Shown here piece by piece: positions 32,813-41,091 of a DNA stretch of 64,000 nucleotides. Within the stretch, counting starts at the first letter, position 1. Each line of letters starts with the position of its first letter. The notes under the pieces were generated by a model. That model saw nothing but the letters and a program-made list of their open reading frames with translations, searched no databases and was not told the DNA's origin. Source of the DNA: Larkinella rosea (GTDB lineage: Bacteria > Bacteroidota > Bacteroidia > Cytophagales > Spirosomataceae); contig NZ_RQJO01000015.1 of assembly GCF_003858635.1 (NCBI RefSeq), positions 124,001 to 188,000 on the forward strand, in the 5' to 3' direction. A program made the position numbers and the translations under genes.

Positions 32813-34522
32813 ATGAGCCTCCTGATTTACCTCCTGCAAGCGGGCCTGATTCTGGCGGTGCTAACGCTCTGCTACCGGCTTTTGCTCCGCCGGGCTACCT
32901 GGTTTGGGCTGAACCGCTATTTACTCGGATTGAACGTTATACTGGCGCTGGTGCTGCCGTTGGTCGAATTACCCGATTTCCGGCCCGCACCCGTGCGCAA
33001 TCTGGTTCAGCAAACCGTGCCGAATTTTCGGGTCCTGGACTGGTCAAAGCTGAAAGCAGCTCCGGCTAATCCGGTGGTTCAAAAACCGCAAAAACAGGCA
33101 CCTGATGCGTTTCTGATTGCCTCGCCGGAAGCAGTTTCGCTCAACTGGCGGCAGATGGTGCTGTGGGCTTATTTGGCGGGGGTAATCTTTCTGGGAGGGC
33201 GGCTATTTATTCAAATTGCGTCACTTGTTCGTCTGATAATTCGGTCGGAACGAACGTGGCAGGAAAACGTCTGGCTGGTGGTGAATGCGGACGTGAGTGC
33301 CCCGTTTTCGTTTTTTCACTGGGTGATTCTGAACCCGGATTTGTACGAGCCCGACGAGTTCAATCAGATTCTGGCGCACGAACGCGTCCACTGCCGGCAG
33401 TGGCACAGCCTGGATATGCTGCTGGCCGAATGGCTGCGGATTGTCTTCTGGTTCAACCCGTTTGCGTGGTGGCACCAGCAACTGGTTCAGGAAAATCTGG
33501 AGTACCTGGTCGATCGGGAAGTACTGGCGGAAGGTGTCGAAAAAAAAGCGTATCAATATTACCTGCTGAAAGCCAGTCTTTCCGGCGAAAGTCCAATTCC
33601 GGTTCGCCCCGCGACCAACTCGTTTAATCAGCCGCAGTTGAAAAACCGGATTTCGATGATGAACCGGCCCCGGTCGAACGGTGGCTGGCAACTGTACCTG
33701 TTTTTTTGCGTCGTCGTCACCCTTTCCTGCTCGGCGTTTACGGTTCCCAAAATTGTTTCGCGCTATGTGGTCGACAATCGGTACGGCGTTTTCGGGCTGA
33801 TTACGGCGGTGACGACGGTGCAGGATCTGGAAGTGATGAAGGCGGTTTTTGCGGATAAAGGCTTTGGCATGCGCTATCAGGCCGATATCAATCCGTCGGG
33901 CCAGATCGATCACATTTCGGTCGAAGTAAAAAACGGCAATCAGGTGGTGGCGCGGGCGCTGAATCAGATTCCGCCGTTCGTGATCACGGCGGTTCAGCCG
34001 AATCCGTCGAAGCCGTTCGTGGTGCAGACCACGCGCCGGGTGATGCAATTGCCCGACACCCTGTTCTCGATCTGGGAACACGAAAAACCGGTGGTGGTGC
34101 TCAACGGCCGCGTTCTGAATCTGCGGCCGGGCCAGCCGTTCGGGTTTGGGTCGGTGGCGGATTACAAGCGAACTGTGCTGACGGCGCAGGAAGCTACCAA
34201 ACGGTTTGGCAAAACCGGGCAATACGGTGCCACGACGATTGACGGGAAAATTCTGGATGCGGTTTTTGCCGCCAACCCGGACGTCATGGCGATGGGCCGC
34301 CAGCTGCTGTATAAAAAAACGCTGGCCCCCGAGCAACTCACGCAGTTTACATTTCTGGTCGACGGAAAACCGGGTTCGTACCGGGAGTTTCGGGAACTGC
34401 GGGCCGACGACAAGATTTCGGTAGCGGTTTTTGATAAAAATTCGGCGGGGAGCGTCAAACCCGCTTTTACGACCAAAGGGCTGGTGGTGGTGACGACCAA
34501 ACGGCAATTGCTGGCCGAATAA
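32813..34522 (+). CDS. M56-family (BlaR1-like) membrane metallopeptidase
   Basis: A 569-aa sensor-protease. Three N-terminal helices (about 4-24, 31-52, 107-135) are followed by the cytosolic zinc site HERVHCRQWHSLD (HExxH at 189-193), then the segment FNQPQLKNRISMMNRPRS (about 271-288), a fourth helix WQLYLFFCVVVTLSCSAF and a periplasmic tail of about 260 residues. The tail has modules like TonB-plug/SusC-type repeats (VVLNGRVLNLR, RFGKTGQYGATTIDGK, then TTKGLVVVTTKRQ) instead of a penicillin-binding domain. By analogy it cleaves the BlaI partner when its tail senses a signal. The two next genes repeat parts of this protein. Confidence 0.9.
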   Translation: MSLLIYLLQAGLILAVLTLCYRLLLRRATWFGLNRYLLGLNVILALVLPLVELPDFRPAPVRNLVQQTVPNFRVLDWSKLKAAPANPVVQKPQKQAPDAFLIASPEAVSLNWRQMVLWAYLAGVIFLGGRLFIQIASLVRLIIRSERTWQENVWLVVNADVSAPFSFFHWVILNPDLYEPDEFNQILAHERVHCRQWHSLDMLLAEWLRIVFWFNPFAWWHQQLVQENLEYLVDREVLAEGVEKKAYQYYLLKASLSGESPIPVRPATNSFNQPQLKNRISMMNRPRSNGGWQLYLFFCVVVTLSCSAFTVPKIVSRYVVDNRYGVFGLITAVTTVQDLEVMKAVFADKGFGMRYQADINPSGQIDHISVEVKNGNQVVARALNQIPPFVITAVQPNPSKPFVVQTTRRVMQLPDTLFSIWEHEKPVVVLNGRVLNLRPGQPFGFGSVADYKRTVLTAQEATKRFGKTGQYGATTIDGKILDAVFAANPDVMAMGRQLLYKKTLAPEQLTQFTFLVDGKPGSYREFRELRADDKISVAVFDKNSAGSVKPAFTTKGLVVVTTKRQLLAE

Positions 34523-34543
34523 ACCTTTTCCCGAACACACCTT

Positions 34544-35665
34544 ATGAAACCGAAAATGCGATCTCCGCAACGCCCGGAGCAGTTCCGTTTCGTCAATCGG
34601 TTCGGTGCTCATTTTCTGAAAAACCGCATTCAGATGATGAACAACGCGGCCAAATCCCGCCGGTCGTGGGCGGTTTATGTCCTTTTGTTTGCGGTGACCG
34701 GTTTGGTCACGACGATGGCTGCGGTGGAGAAACAGAAAAAACAGCCGCTGACCTGGGTAAAGAAAAAATCGGTTTCAACACCGACTCTCCAATCAGTCAT
34801 TAGTCCTGCGCCGGTTGTGGAGAAAACTGTTCCGGTCGGTGATCCCAAAATCCCGGAAAAACCGGTTGCAGAATTGGTAGAAAAACCGGCGGAAACGCCC
34901 ACCGTTTTGCCTGATAACGCCCCGATTGTGGATGAAGTAGCGGTTCCTGAAACCAAACTGCAAAGCCGGTATGTAATCCGGAAAGACAATATGCTGTATT
35001 GGGTCATTACACCCAGAATGTCGTTTAATGAACTCAACGAACTGAAGAAAACGATTGAAAGTGAAACGTTATTTACGTTTGATTTTACACAAATCAAGTT
35101 TGATCCTTTTCAGGTCTATATCGATATCATTGGTGTCAATGTTCATAAGGAAAAAGGCAGCGCAGGTTCCACCGGCGGAGGAGCCGAGAGTGACGAACCA
35201 ATCAAGTCGATTGGCGGCTATTTAACCGATAAAGGTTCGCTGGGAATTGGCAGAGCGAGTGGAAATAATTTCGGAATGCCGGAGGCTTTGGAACGGCTTG
35301 TGAAAGAAGATGAAGAAATTATTGCGAAACTGGTTGAAGCAAAACGGATCGAGTATTTGATTCTGAAAACGAAGAAGACCGGAGTGGGTAGCAGCAGCAC
35401 AAACGTAGAAGGCCAATGGCTGCGTGATAATCCCGGTCGCCGAAATGAGGGCCTTGGCGTTTTTGTTACGCCGGAAAACCGCGTTCAACTCTATCATCCG
35501 GAAAATGTAACCGTGATGATCGACGGAAAAGAAGTAAAAGCTGAGGAAGCTACCTATCTCAATCCGAAGCAATTGCATACGGTTATTGTGACGGATTTGC
35601 CGGACAATGCCGCCGGACCGGGCCGGAAAAAACGCTACGTCCAGCTTTTTCTGAATCAGTGGTAA
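34544..35665 (+). CDS. M56-tail paralogue 1: single-helix protein without protease domain
   Basis: A 373-aa protein with a short basic cytosolic head containing FVNRFGAHFLKNRIQMMNN (residues 16-34), nearly the same as the pre-helix signature of the M56 protein, then one helix (about 42-60), a long Pro/Val/Glu-rich linker (about 75-140) and a periplasmic part with MSFNELNELKKTIESE and TVMIDGKEVKAEEATYLNP, the latter like the DGK modules of the M56 tail. HExxH and the other helices are absent. It is 21 bp behind the M56 gene. It could be a substrate, decoy or accessory sensor of the M56 protease; the function is not known. Confidence 0.7.
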   Translation: MKPKMRSPQRPEQFRFVNRFGAHFLKNRIQMMNNAAKSRRSWAVYVLLFAVTGLVTTMAAVEKQKKQPLTWVKKKSVSTPTLQSVISPAPVVEKTVPVGDPKIPEKPVAELVEKPAETPTVLPDNAPIVDEVAVPETKLQSRYVIRKDNMLYWVITPRMSFNELNELKKTIESETLFTFDFTQIKFDPFQVYIDIIGVNVHKEKGSAGSTGGGAESDEPIKSIGGYLTDKGSLGIGRASGNNFGMPEALERLVKEDEEIIAKLVEAKRIEYLILKTKKTGVGSSSTNVEGQWLRDNPGRRNEGLGVFVTPENRVQLYHPENVTVMIDGKEVKAEEATYLNPKQLHTVIVTDLPDNAAGPGRKKRYVQLFLNQW

Positions 35666-35696
35666 GAAATCAAGTCCGTTTTGTAATGAGTTGGCC

Positions 35697-36671
35697 ATGA
35701 AAACCACAAAACCGTATCGCTACTCGTTCACCAACCGGTTTGAATCCGGCGGGTTGAAAACCCGGATTTTGATGATGAATCAGGCCCGTTCCGACGAAGC
35801 CTGGTGGCGGTATGCCTTGCTTTGGGTAGCAACGGTTTTGGTGATGATGGCTTGCCAGAATTGGGAGAAAACAGATGAGCCAGTCGTGACCAGCCGACGC
35901 GGTTTCCCACTCGTTAATCCAACACGCGTATTGGTCGATCAGATAGAAACCGGTGCCGCCTGGGGCCGGTTGCTGACGTATCACCAAAAGAAAAGCCAGG
36001 GCCGATCCGAATCCGTACTCGAATACGGAGAACCGTTTATCGTCGGACTAAAAAACGAGGTTCTGACGCTGGGTGAGCCCTACAAAGAACAAACGCTGAT
36101 TTACATAAACGGCAAAGAAACGTCGGCGGCTCTGCTGGCTAAACTCAACGTCGACTACATCGAGGAATTTTTTGTGCTGCACCAATTTGACGGAATTGAC
36201 AATCCGGATCCCAAACCGTATCGTATATTAATACAGATCAGCGAAAAAGCCATCGACCGGTTGCCGGGCCGTTCCCAATTCGTCGCGCTGTTGGAAGCTT
36301 CGGCTATTTCTGACCATCCGTTGGGTATTTCGCACACGTATTCAATGAATAATGTACTCGAAGCCACCTTTTTCGGTTACAAGGACGTATTTGTGAAACG
36401 GCTGAAAAACCAGCATCTGAAAGTTCAGGATGAGTTTATGAACGATATAACGGTTTACATCAACGGCATTCCGGTGGACACCAAAGAGGTGGAAACCGTG
36501 CATGTCCGCGAGGTCGACAAACTCTATACCAGCGAACGACCGTATACGAAGTGGCTGCGGACTGAAAAACGCGAAAGCCGATATCTGCTTTTTATCAAAA
36601 CCGCACCTAAACGAGCCCAGCGCGACAGCAGTTACTACGTGTTCAGTCCGTTTTATTCCGGTGATTTTTAA
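35697..36671 (+). CDS. M56-tail paralogue 2: single-helix protein without protease domain
   Basis: A 324-aa protein with the same head: FTNRFESGGLKTRILMMNQA (residues 11-30), then a helix YALLWVATVLVMMAC (about 39-53) whose last residues look like a weak lipobox. The periplasmic part has two DGK-like modules, TLIYINGKETSAALLAKLNV with YIEEFFVL, and DITVYINGIPVDTKEVETV with VREVDKLY, plus ends like YRILIQISEK and YLLFIKTA. These match the plan of the M56 tail (DGK, two helices, beta strand) with no protease. I chose ATG 35697 over the in-frame TTG two codons upstream. It follows paralogue 1 after 31 bp. Confidence 0.7.
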   Translation: MKTTKPYRYSFTNRFESGGLKTRILMMNQARSDEAWWRYALLWVATVLVMMACQNWEKTDEPVVTSRRGFPLVNPTRVLVDQIETGAAWGRLLTYHQKKSQGRSESVLEYGEPFIVGLKNEVLTLGEPYKEQTLIYINGKETSAALLAKLNVDYIEEFFVLHQFDGIDNPDPKPYRILIQISEKAIDRLPGRSQFVALLEASAISDHPLGISHTYSMNNVLEATFFGYKDVFVKRLKNQHLKVQDEFMNDITVYINGIPVDTKEVETVHVREVDKLYTSERPYTKWLRTEKRESRYLLFIKTAPKRAQRDSSYYVFSPFYSGDF

Positions 36672-37362
36672 CGCTTTGCGACATTCCGTGCATCTAATCT
36701 TTCTTTTTCTTCTCTTCGCCTGCGCCCAATCCGGCTCAGAAGACGGCCTTATGACAACCACTCCCAATGCTAACTACCTCGCCCTCGGCGATTCCTACAC
36801 CATTGGCGAGAGCGTTTCGGCCGCCGACCGCTGGTGCGTTCAACTGGCCGGTTTGCTGCGAAAAGACGGTTTGAGTATTACCGACCCCGATATTATTGCC
36901 CGGACGGGCTGGACCACCAGCGAGTTACATGACGCCATCAAAAAGAGCGGAAATCAGAAAACGTACAGCCTGGTTTCGCTGCTGATTGGCGTTAATAACC
37001 AGTACCGGGGGCAAAGCACGGAAACGTACCGGACCGAATTCCGGGACTTGCTGCAAACGGCGGTGCGGTTTGCGGGCGATAAACCGAAGCGGGTTTTTGT
37101 GGTTTCGACTCCCGATTGGGGCGTTACGCCGTACGCGGCTGGGCGAAACAGCCAGCAGATTGCGCAGGAAATCGACGCTTTCAATGCCATTGCGCAGGAA
37201 GAATGCAAAAAAGCCGGTATTCTTTACGTCGATATTACGCCGATATCCCGCACGGCAGCTAACGATCCGTCGCAGATTGCGGACGACCAACTGCATTTTT
37301 CGGGGAAGCAATACCGTCAGTGGGCCGAAAAAGCATTGCCGGACGTGAAGAAGCTGCTGTAA
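36661..37362 (+). CDS. SGNH/GDSL-family hydrolase, probable lipoprotein
   Basis: A 233-aa protein if translation starts at GTG 36661, which overlaps the end of the previous gene by 11 bp; GTG 36688 is an alternative. The signal ends with FLFLLFACAQSG (lipobox Cys). Block I GDSYTIGES carries the nucleophile Ser, GVNNQYRG is block III with the Asn, and ADDQLHFSG gives the Asp/His of block V. Family members are esterases or lipases on carbohydrates and lipids; the substrate is unknown. An open frame extends upstream to 36502 but lies within the preceding gene. Stop codons of this gene and the next abut with no spacer. Confidence 0.8.
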   Translation: MIFNALRHSVHLIFLFLLFACAQSGSEDGLMTTTPNANYLALGDSYTIGESVSAADRWCVQLAGLLRKDGLSITDPDIIARTGWTTSELHDAIKKSGNQKTYSLVSLLIGVNNQYRGQSTETYRTEFRDLLQTAVRFAGDKPKRVFVVSTPDWGVTPYAAGRNSQQIAQEIDAFNAIAQEECKKAGILYVDITPISRTAANDPSQIADDQLHFSGKQYRQWAEKALPDVKKLL

Positions 37363-38304
37363 CTACTGATCGTCTTCGGCCACTTCTTTTTCTTTGGGCC
37401 GCTCGTAAACAACTTTTCCTTTGTCGTCCCACTCGCTGATGACATACGGCTCGAAATCTTCGGTCCAGCGGTCGCGGCCGTATTGGGTGATTTTTTTACG
37501 CTGCCGGCGAAACTGGTAATACTCGATCCAGCGCCCGACTTTTACGCCCTGGTCATACTTGCCTTCCGCCATCAACTGCCCGCCTTCGTAGAACGCCATG
37601 TACTGCCCGTTGACTTTGCCAAACTCCTTCGGCAGCACCTCTTTTACTTTGGTATGCGACGAATCGTAATAGACAATCTGTGATTCGGCCGGAAAACCGC
37701 GGTTCCATTTCTGCTTATCGAGGAGCATGTAATTGGCGTCGTATTTTTCCCAGCGACCGTCTTTGGCACCGATGTAATAATAGCCTTCTTCGAGCAGAAT
37801 ACCGTTCTGGTAGCGTTTATACGGCCCGTGCAGGATCATGACCTTATCCTTGTCTTTGATCAGCGACGACGAAACCCGCTGGGCTTTGGGGTCGAACCAG
37901 TAGGTTTCGCGGACGTATGCATTCGGCTGACGGTACTGTTTCAAAACCGTAAATTTCTCGATGATCGTCCGGTCGCCACTGCCAAACTTGGTGTATTGTT
38001 CGACAATCGGAATGCCTTCGTATTCCGTCCGCGAGAGTTTTTGTTTTTTCCGGCGTTCGGCTTTGTCCTGCTGTTCTTTCTTGAATTGCTTTACTTTCAG
38101 CCCCAGATCCGGCAGCGTTTCGCTCACCAGATTTTCGACACCCGACGGCACCAGCGACGGCCCGGTTTTGTCACCTTTGCCCGACTTTTTGGTAATCGGT
38201 GCCTGCGCGGTTGTAAACGAGTTTTCCACCGGCGAGGTCGTCGTCTGCGCCGATACTACCTGCCAGAGGCCCAATACTAACCCAAGTAATGTAATACGTT
38301 TCAT
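37363..38304 (-). CDS. Secreted MORN-repeat (YwqK-like) protein
   Basis: A 313-aa protein with signal peptide MKRITLLGLVLGLWQVVSAQ, a basic linker, and C-terminal repeats of the MORN type: GPYKRYQNGILLEEGYYYIG, AKDGRWEKYDANYML, NGQYMAFYEGGQLMAEGKYD and VGRWIEYYQ. Such repeats are beta-hairpins found in 'YwqK-like antitoxin' annotations, a name without support as a real antitoxin here. The protein is likely periplasmic or surface-exposed. The tail is very acidic/basic mixed (ERPKEKEVAEDDQ). Single gene facing the SGNH gene. Confidence 0.72.
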   Translation of the reverse strand: MKRITLLGLVLGLWQVVSAQTTTSPVENSFTTAQAPITKKSGKGDKTGPSLVPSGVENLVSETLPDLGLKVKQFKKEQQDKAERRKKQKLSRTEYEGIPIVEQYTKFGSGDRTIIEKFTVLKQYRQPNAYVRETYWFDPKAQRVSSSLIKDKDKVMILHGPYKRYQNGILLEEGYYYIGAKDGRWEKYDANYMLLDKQKWNRGFPAESQIVYYDSSHTKVKEVLPKEFGKVNGQYMAFYEGGQLMAEGKYDQGVKVGRWIEYYQFRRQRKKITQYGRDRWTEDFEPYVISEWDDKGKVVYERPKEKEVAEDDQ

Positions 38305-38418
38305 GCAACAGTAAATCAGCCGGTTTGGCCGGAGGGGATCAATCCTTTATAGAAACGGTTTTGATCTGGTTTTATTTTGTCGAAAACCGTGCCTAACTTC
38401 GTTCAAAATTAACGAATT

Positions 38419-39360
38419 GTGGAAAAAGACGCTAAAATATACGTAGCCGGTCACCGGGGGATGGTGGGTTCGGCCATTGTCCGAAAATTGCAATCCGAAG
38501 GCTTTGAAAACCTCTTGTTCCGGACCTCTTCCGAACTGGATTTGCGCAACCAGGCCGCTGTGGAAGATTTTTTTGCCACCGAAAAACCGGATTATGTGAT
38601 TCTGGCGGCCGCCAAAGTGGGCGGTATTGTGGCCAATAACACCTACCGGGCGGATTTCCTGTACGATAATCTGCTAATCGAAGCTAATATCATTCACCAG
38701 GCCTACAAGACGGACGTCAAGAAACTGCTGTTTCTGGGCTCCTCCTGCATTTATCCGAAACTGGCTCCGCAGCCGTTGAAGGAGGAATATTTGCTGAGCG
38801 GTTTTCTGGAACAAACCAACGAACCGTACGCCATCGCCAAAATTACCGGGATCAAGCTGTGCGAATCGTACCGGCGTCAATACGGCTGCAATTTCATTTC
38901 GGCCATGCCGACCAATCTGTACGGCCCGAACGACAATTATGATCTGCAGAATTCGCACGTATTGCCCGCGCTGATCCGCAAGTTTCACGAAGCCAAAGTC
39001 AATGACCAGCCGTTTGTGGAGGTTTGGGGAACGGGTTCACCGCGCCGGGAATTCCTGCACGCCGACGATCTGGCCGATGCGTGTTTCTTCCTGATGGAAA
39101 ACTACGACGAAGAGTTGTTCGTCAACATCGGCACCGGCGAGGACGAAACGATCCGCGAACTGGTCGAACAGGTGCAGCAGGTGGTGGGCTACGAAGGCGA
39201 AGTGCGCTGGAATACCGACAAGCCCGACGGAACACCCCGCAAGCTAATGGATGTCTCGCGGCTGCACGCGATGGGTTGGAAACACACGACCTCACTCAAA
39301 GACGGCCTGGAACTGACGTATCAGGATTTCCTGGCGAATGAGGAGTTGTATGTGGAGTAA
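38419..39360 (+). CDS. fcl: GDP-L-fucose synthase
   Basis: A 313-aa short-chain dehydrogenase (3,5-epimerase/4-reductase) making GDP-L-fucose from GDP-4-keto-6-deoxymannose. The NADP-binding [14 protein letters not shown], the catalytic [12 protein letters not shown] and [20 protein letters not shown] (Tyr-x3-Lys), and [12 protein letters not shown] are diagnostic. Translation starts at GTG 38419. The usual partner gmd is not adjacent. A possible -7 box TAACTTCG is at 38394-38401. Followed by palindrome C and the convergent NeuD-like gene, which suggests a surface polysaccharide context. Confidence 0.94.
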   Translation: MEKDAKIYVAGHRGMVGSAIVRKLQSEGFENLLFRTSSELDLRNQAAVEDFFATEKPDYVILAAAKVGGIVANNTYRADFLYDNLLIEANIIHQAYKTDVKKLLFLGSSCIYPKLAPQPLKEEYLLSGFLEQTNEPYAIAKITGIKLCESYRRQYGCNFISAMPTNLYGPNDNYDLQNSHVLPALIRKFHEAKVNDQPFVEVWGTGSPRREFLHADDLADACFFLMENYDEELFVNIGTGEDETIRELVEQVQQVVGYEGEVRWNTDKPDGTPRKLMDVSRLHAMGWKHTTSLKDGLELTYQDFLANEELYVE

Positions 39361-39478
39361 GAGTTAAGGAGTAAAAAGGTTGTTTCGCGGAGTTGAGCGG
39401 AGGAAAAGGGAGTTAAGCGGAGAAAAATAAACTCTGCTTAACTCCCTTTTCTCCGCTCAACTCCGCGAAACAACTCTC
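39361..39478. repeat. Intergenic palindrome C (GCGGAG words), 43-bp near-perfect stem
   Basis: The left arm (39379-39422, starting GTTGTTTCGCGGAG) pairs with 39432-39474 with one indel and one mismatch around the loop AAAAATAAA. It fills the gap between fcl and the convergent NeuD-like gene. The arm contains TTTCGCGGAGTTGAGCGGAG (39383-39402), which recurs in palindrome E interrupted by a 15-nt insert. Confidence 0.85.
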
Positions 39479-40114
39479 TTATCCGACTTTCACCGCCGGA
39501 TTCCCGAAAACCGTCGTATTAGCGGCCACGTTTTCGATGACGACGGAACCGGCACCGATCCGGGCATTTTTGCCAATCGTCACCCCAGCCACAACCGTGA
39601 CGCCCGTGCCGATAAACGCCCCTTCTTCAATCGTTACCGCCGGGTTGATGAAACTTCCCGTTCCGATGTGCACAAAATCGCCCAGTTTCGCCTGCGAATC
39701 GATGACCGAGCCCGACTGAATGATGCAATGCTGCCCGACGGTAGCAAATGGATTGATCACCACGCGGGCCGCAATCAGGTTGCCGTGGCCGATGGTCGCT
39801 AATTTGGAAATAGTGGCGGTTTCGTGAATGGCGTTGACGGGTTGCACGTGCCGCCGGTCGTTGAGCATTTTGACCAGCTTTTTCCGGACACGCGTGTCGC
39901 CCAGGGCCACGAAAGCTTCGCATTTATGGCCGATCAGTTTCAGAAAACCGTCGTCGTCGGTTTCGCCCAATACCGTTACGTCCCCGAACTCTTTGCCGTG
40001 TAATTTTTTATCGTCATCCAGCAAACCGTAAACGACCACGCCGTTGCGCTGGAAAATATCCAATGCCGTGACGCCTAAACTGCCTGCTCCCAGGATGAGT
40101 ACCGGATTCTCCAT
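39479..40114 (-). CDS. NeuD/PglD-like sugar O- or N-acyltransferase
   Basis: A 211-aa protein. The N-terminal PglD-type Rossmann half (MENPVLILGAGSLGVTALDI, then GLLDDDKKLHG) precedes a left-handed beta-helix of hexapeptide repeats (SKLATIGHGNLIAARVVINP, CIIQSGSVIDSQAKLGDFVH and further turns) with the catalytic His in the HIGTGSFINP region. Such enzymes acetylate amino- or hydroxy-sugars of surface glycans, from acetyl-CoA. Substrate not predictable. Neighbour of fcl across palindrome C. Confidence 0.83.
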   Translation of the reverse strand: MENPVLILGAGSLGVTALDIFQRNGVVVYGLLDDDKKLHGKEFGDVTVLGETDDDGFLKLIGHKCEAFVALGDTRVRKKLVKMLNDRRHVQPVNAIHETATISKLATIGHGNLIAARVVINPFATVGQHCIIQSGSVIDSQAKLGDFVHIGTGSFINPAVTIEEGAFIGTGVTVVAGVTIGKNARIGAGSVVIENVAANTTVFGNPAVKVG

Positions 40115-40228
40115 GTTAAATGAATTACATTATTGTAATATTACTAAACCGCATTATTGTCCGAAAAAGTTTGCAATCCGATAAAATTGCGGAAATACCC
40201 ACCTCACAATCGAATGGTATTTTCGGAC

Positions 40229-41014
40229 ATGAAACACAACACTCATTTCCGAACAATCGTCATTTCGGATGTGCATTTGGGAACGAGCGGTTCGAAGGCA
40301 AAGGAAGTGACTGATTTTTTGAAGTACTACAGTTGTCAGAAATTAATTCTCAACGGCGACATCATCGACGGCTGGCAACTGCGCCGGGGGGGCGAGTGGA
40401 AAAAGAAACACACGGCGTTCTGGCGGGCAGTTTTAAAGGCCATGGACCGTTACGACACCCGGGTAATCTACCTGCGTGGCAATCACGATGATTTTCTGGA
40501 TCAGATTATGCCGCTAAAACTCGGTAAATTCTTTTCCATCCGGAAAGACTACGTCCTGAATTCCAACGAAAAGCGGTTTTACATTACCCACGGCGACGTA
40601 TTCGATACCATCACGACGCAGATGAAATGGCTGGCGTACCTGGGCGATATTGGCTACACCTTCCTGCTCTGGATCAACAAGTTTTATAACAATTACCGCG
40701 CCTGGCGGGGTTTGTCGTATTATTCCCTGTCGCAGCAAATCAAGTTGCGGGTGAAACAGGCCGTGAGTTACATTTCGGATTACGAAGAAAAACTGACCGA
40801 ACTCGCCAAAGCCCGGAATTGCGACGGCGTGATTTGCGGCCACATTCACCAGCCCGCCATCCGCCAGTTCGGCGAGTTGATCTACATGAACTCCGGCGAC
40901 TGGGTCGAATCGCTCAGCGCGCTGGTCGAAGATCATGACGGCAACTGGAACTTGCTGTATTATAGCACCGAACTCGAAAAAGCCGAATCGCAACCCGCCC
41001 TGTATCATTCCTGA
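40229..41014 (+). CDS. UDP-2,3-diacylglucosamine diphosphatase-like metallophosphoesterase (LpxH-type)
   Basis: A 261-aa enzyme of the calcineurin-like fold: VISDVHLGT, LNGDIIDGWQLR, YLRGNHDDFL, FYITHGDVFDT and CDGVICGHIHQPA provide the metal ligands. Spacing matches the UDP-2,3-diacylglucosamine hydrolase family of lipid A synthesis, step four, at the inner membrane surface. I chose ATG 40229 (MKHNTHFRTIVI) because the metal-binding fold begins right there; the longer frame from 40157 has no homology features. The assignment to LpxH rather than another phosphoesterase is probable, not certain. Confidence 0.8.
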   Translation: MKHNTHFRTIVISDVHLGTSGSKAKEVTDFLKYYSCQKLILNGDIIDGWQLRRGGEWKKKHTAFWRAVLKAMDRYDTRVIYLRGNHDDFLDQIMPLKLGKFFSIRKDYVLNSNEKRFYITHGDVFDTITTQMKWLAYLGDIGYTFLLWINKFYNNYRAWRGLSYYSLSQQIKLRVKQAVSYISDYEEKLTELAKARNCDGVICGHIHQPAIRQFGELIYMNSGDWVESLSALVEDHDGNWNLLYYSTELEKAESQPALYHS

Positions 41015-41091
41015 TTCCGTATTTTCCGCTTTTTATTGTCGTCGGCTTCCGGTAATTTTAGCTAACTTCCGGTTTAGAAGCACTGGCGCGT

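Noticed and set aside
33221-34612. 463-codon open frame opposite the M56 gene
   Set aside because: Arg/His-rich antisense translation typical of a shadow frame in GC-rich coding DNA.
36502-36660. Longer N-terminus for the SGNH hydrolase
   Set aside because: It lies within the preceding gene in another frame, and the lipoprotein signal begins at or after 36661.
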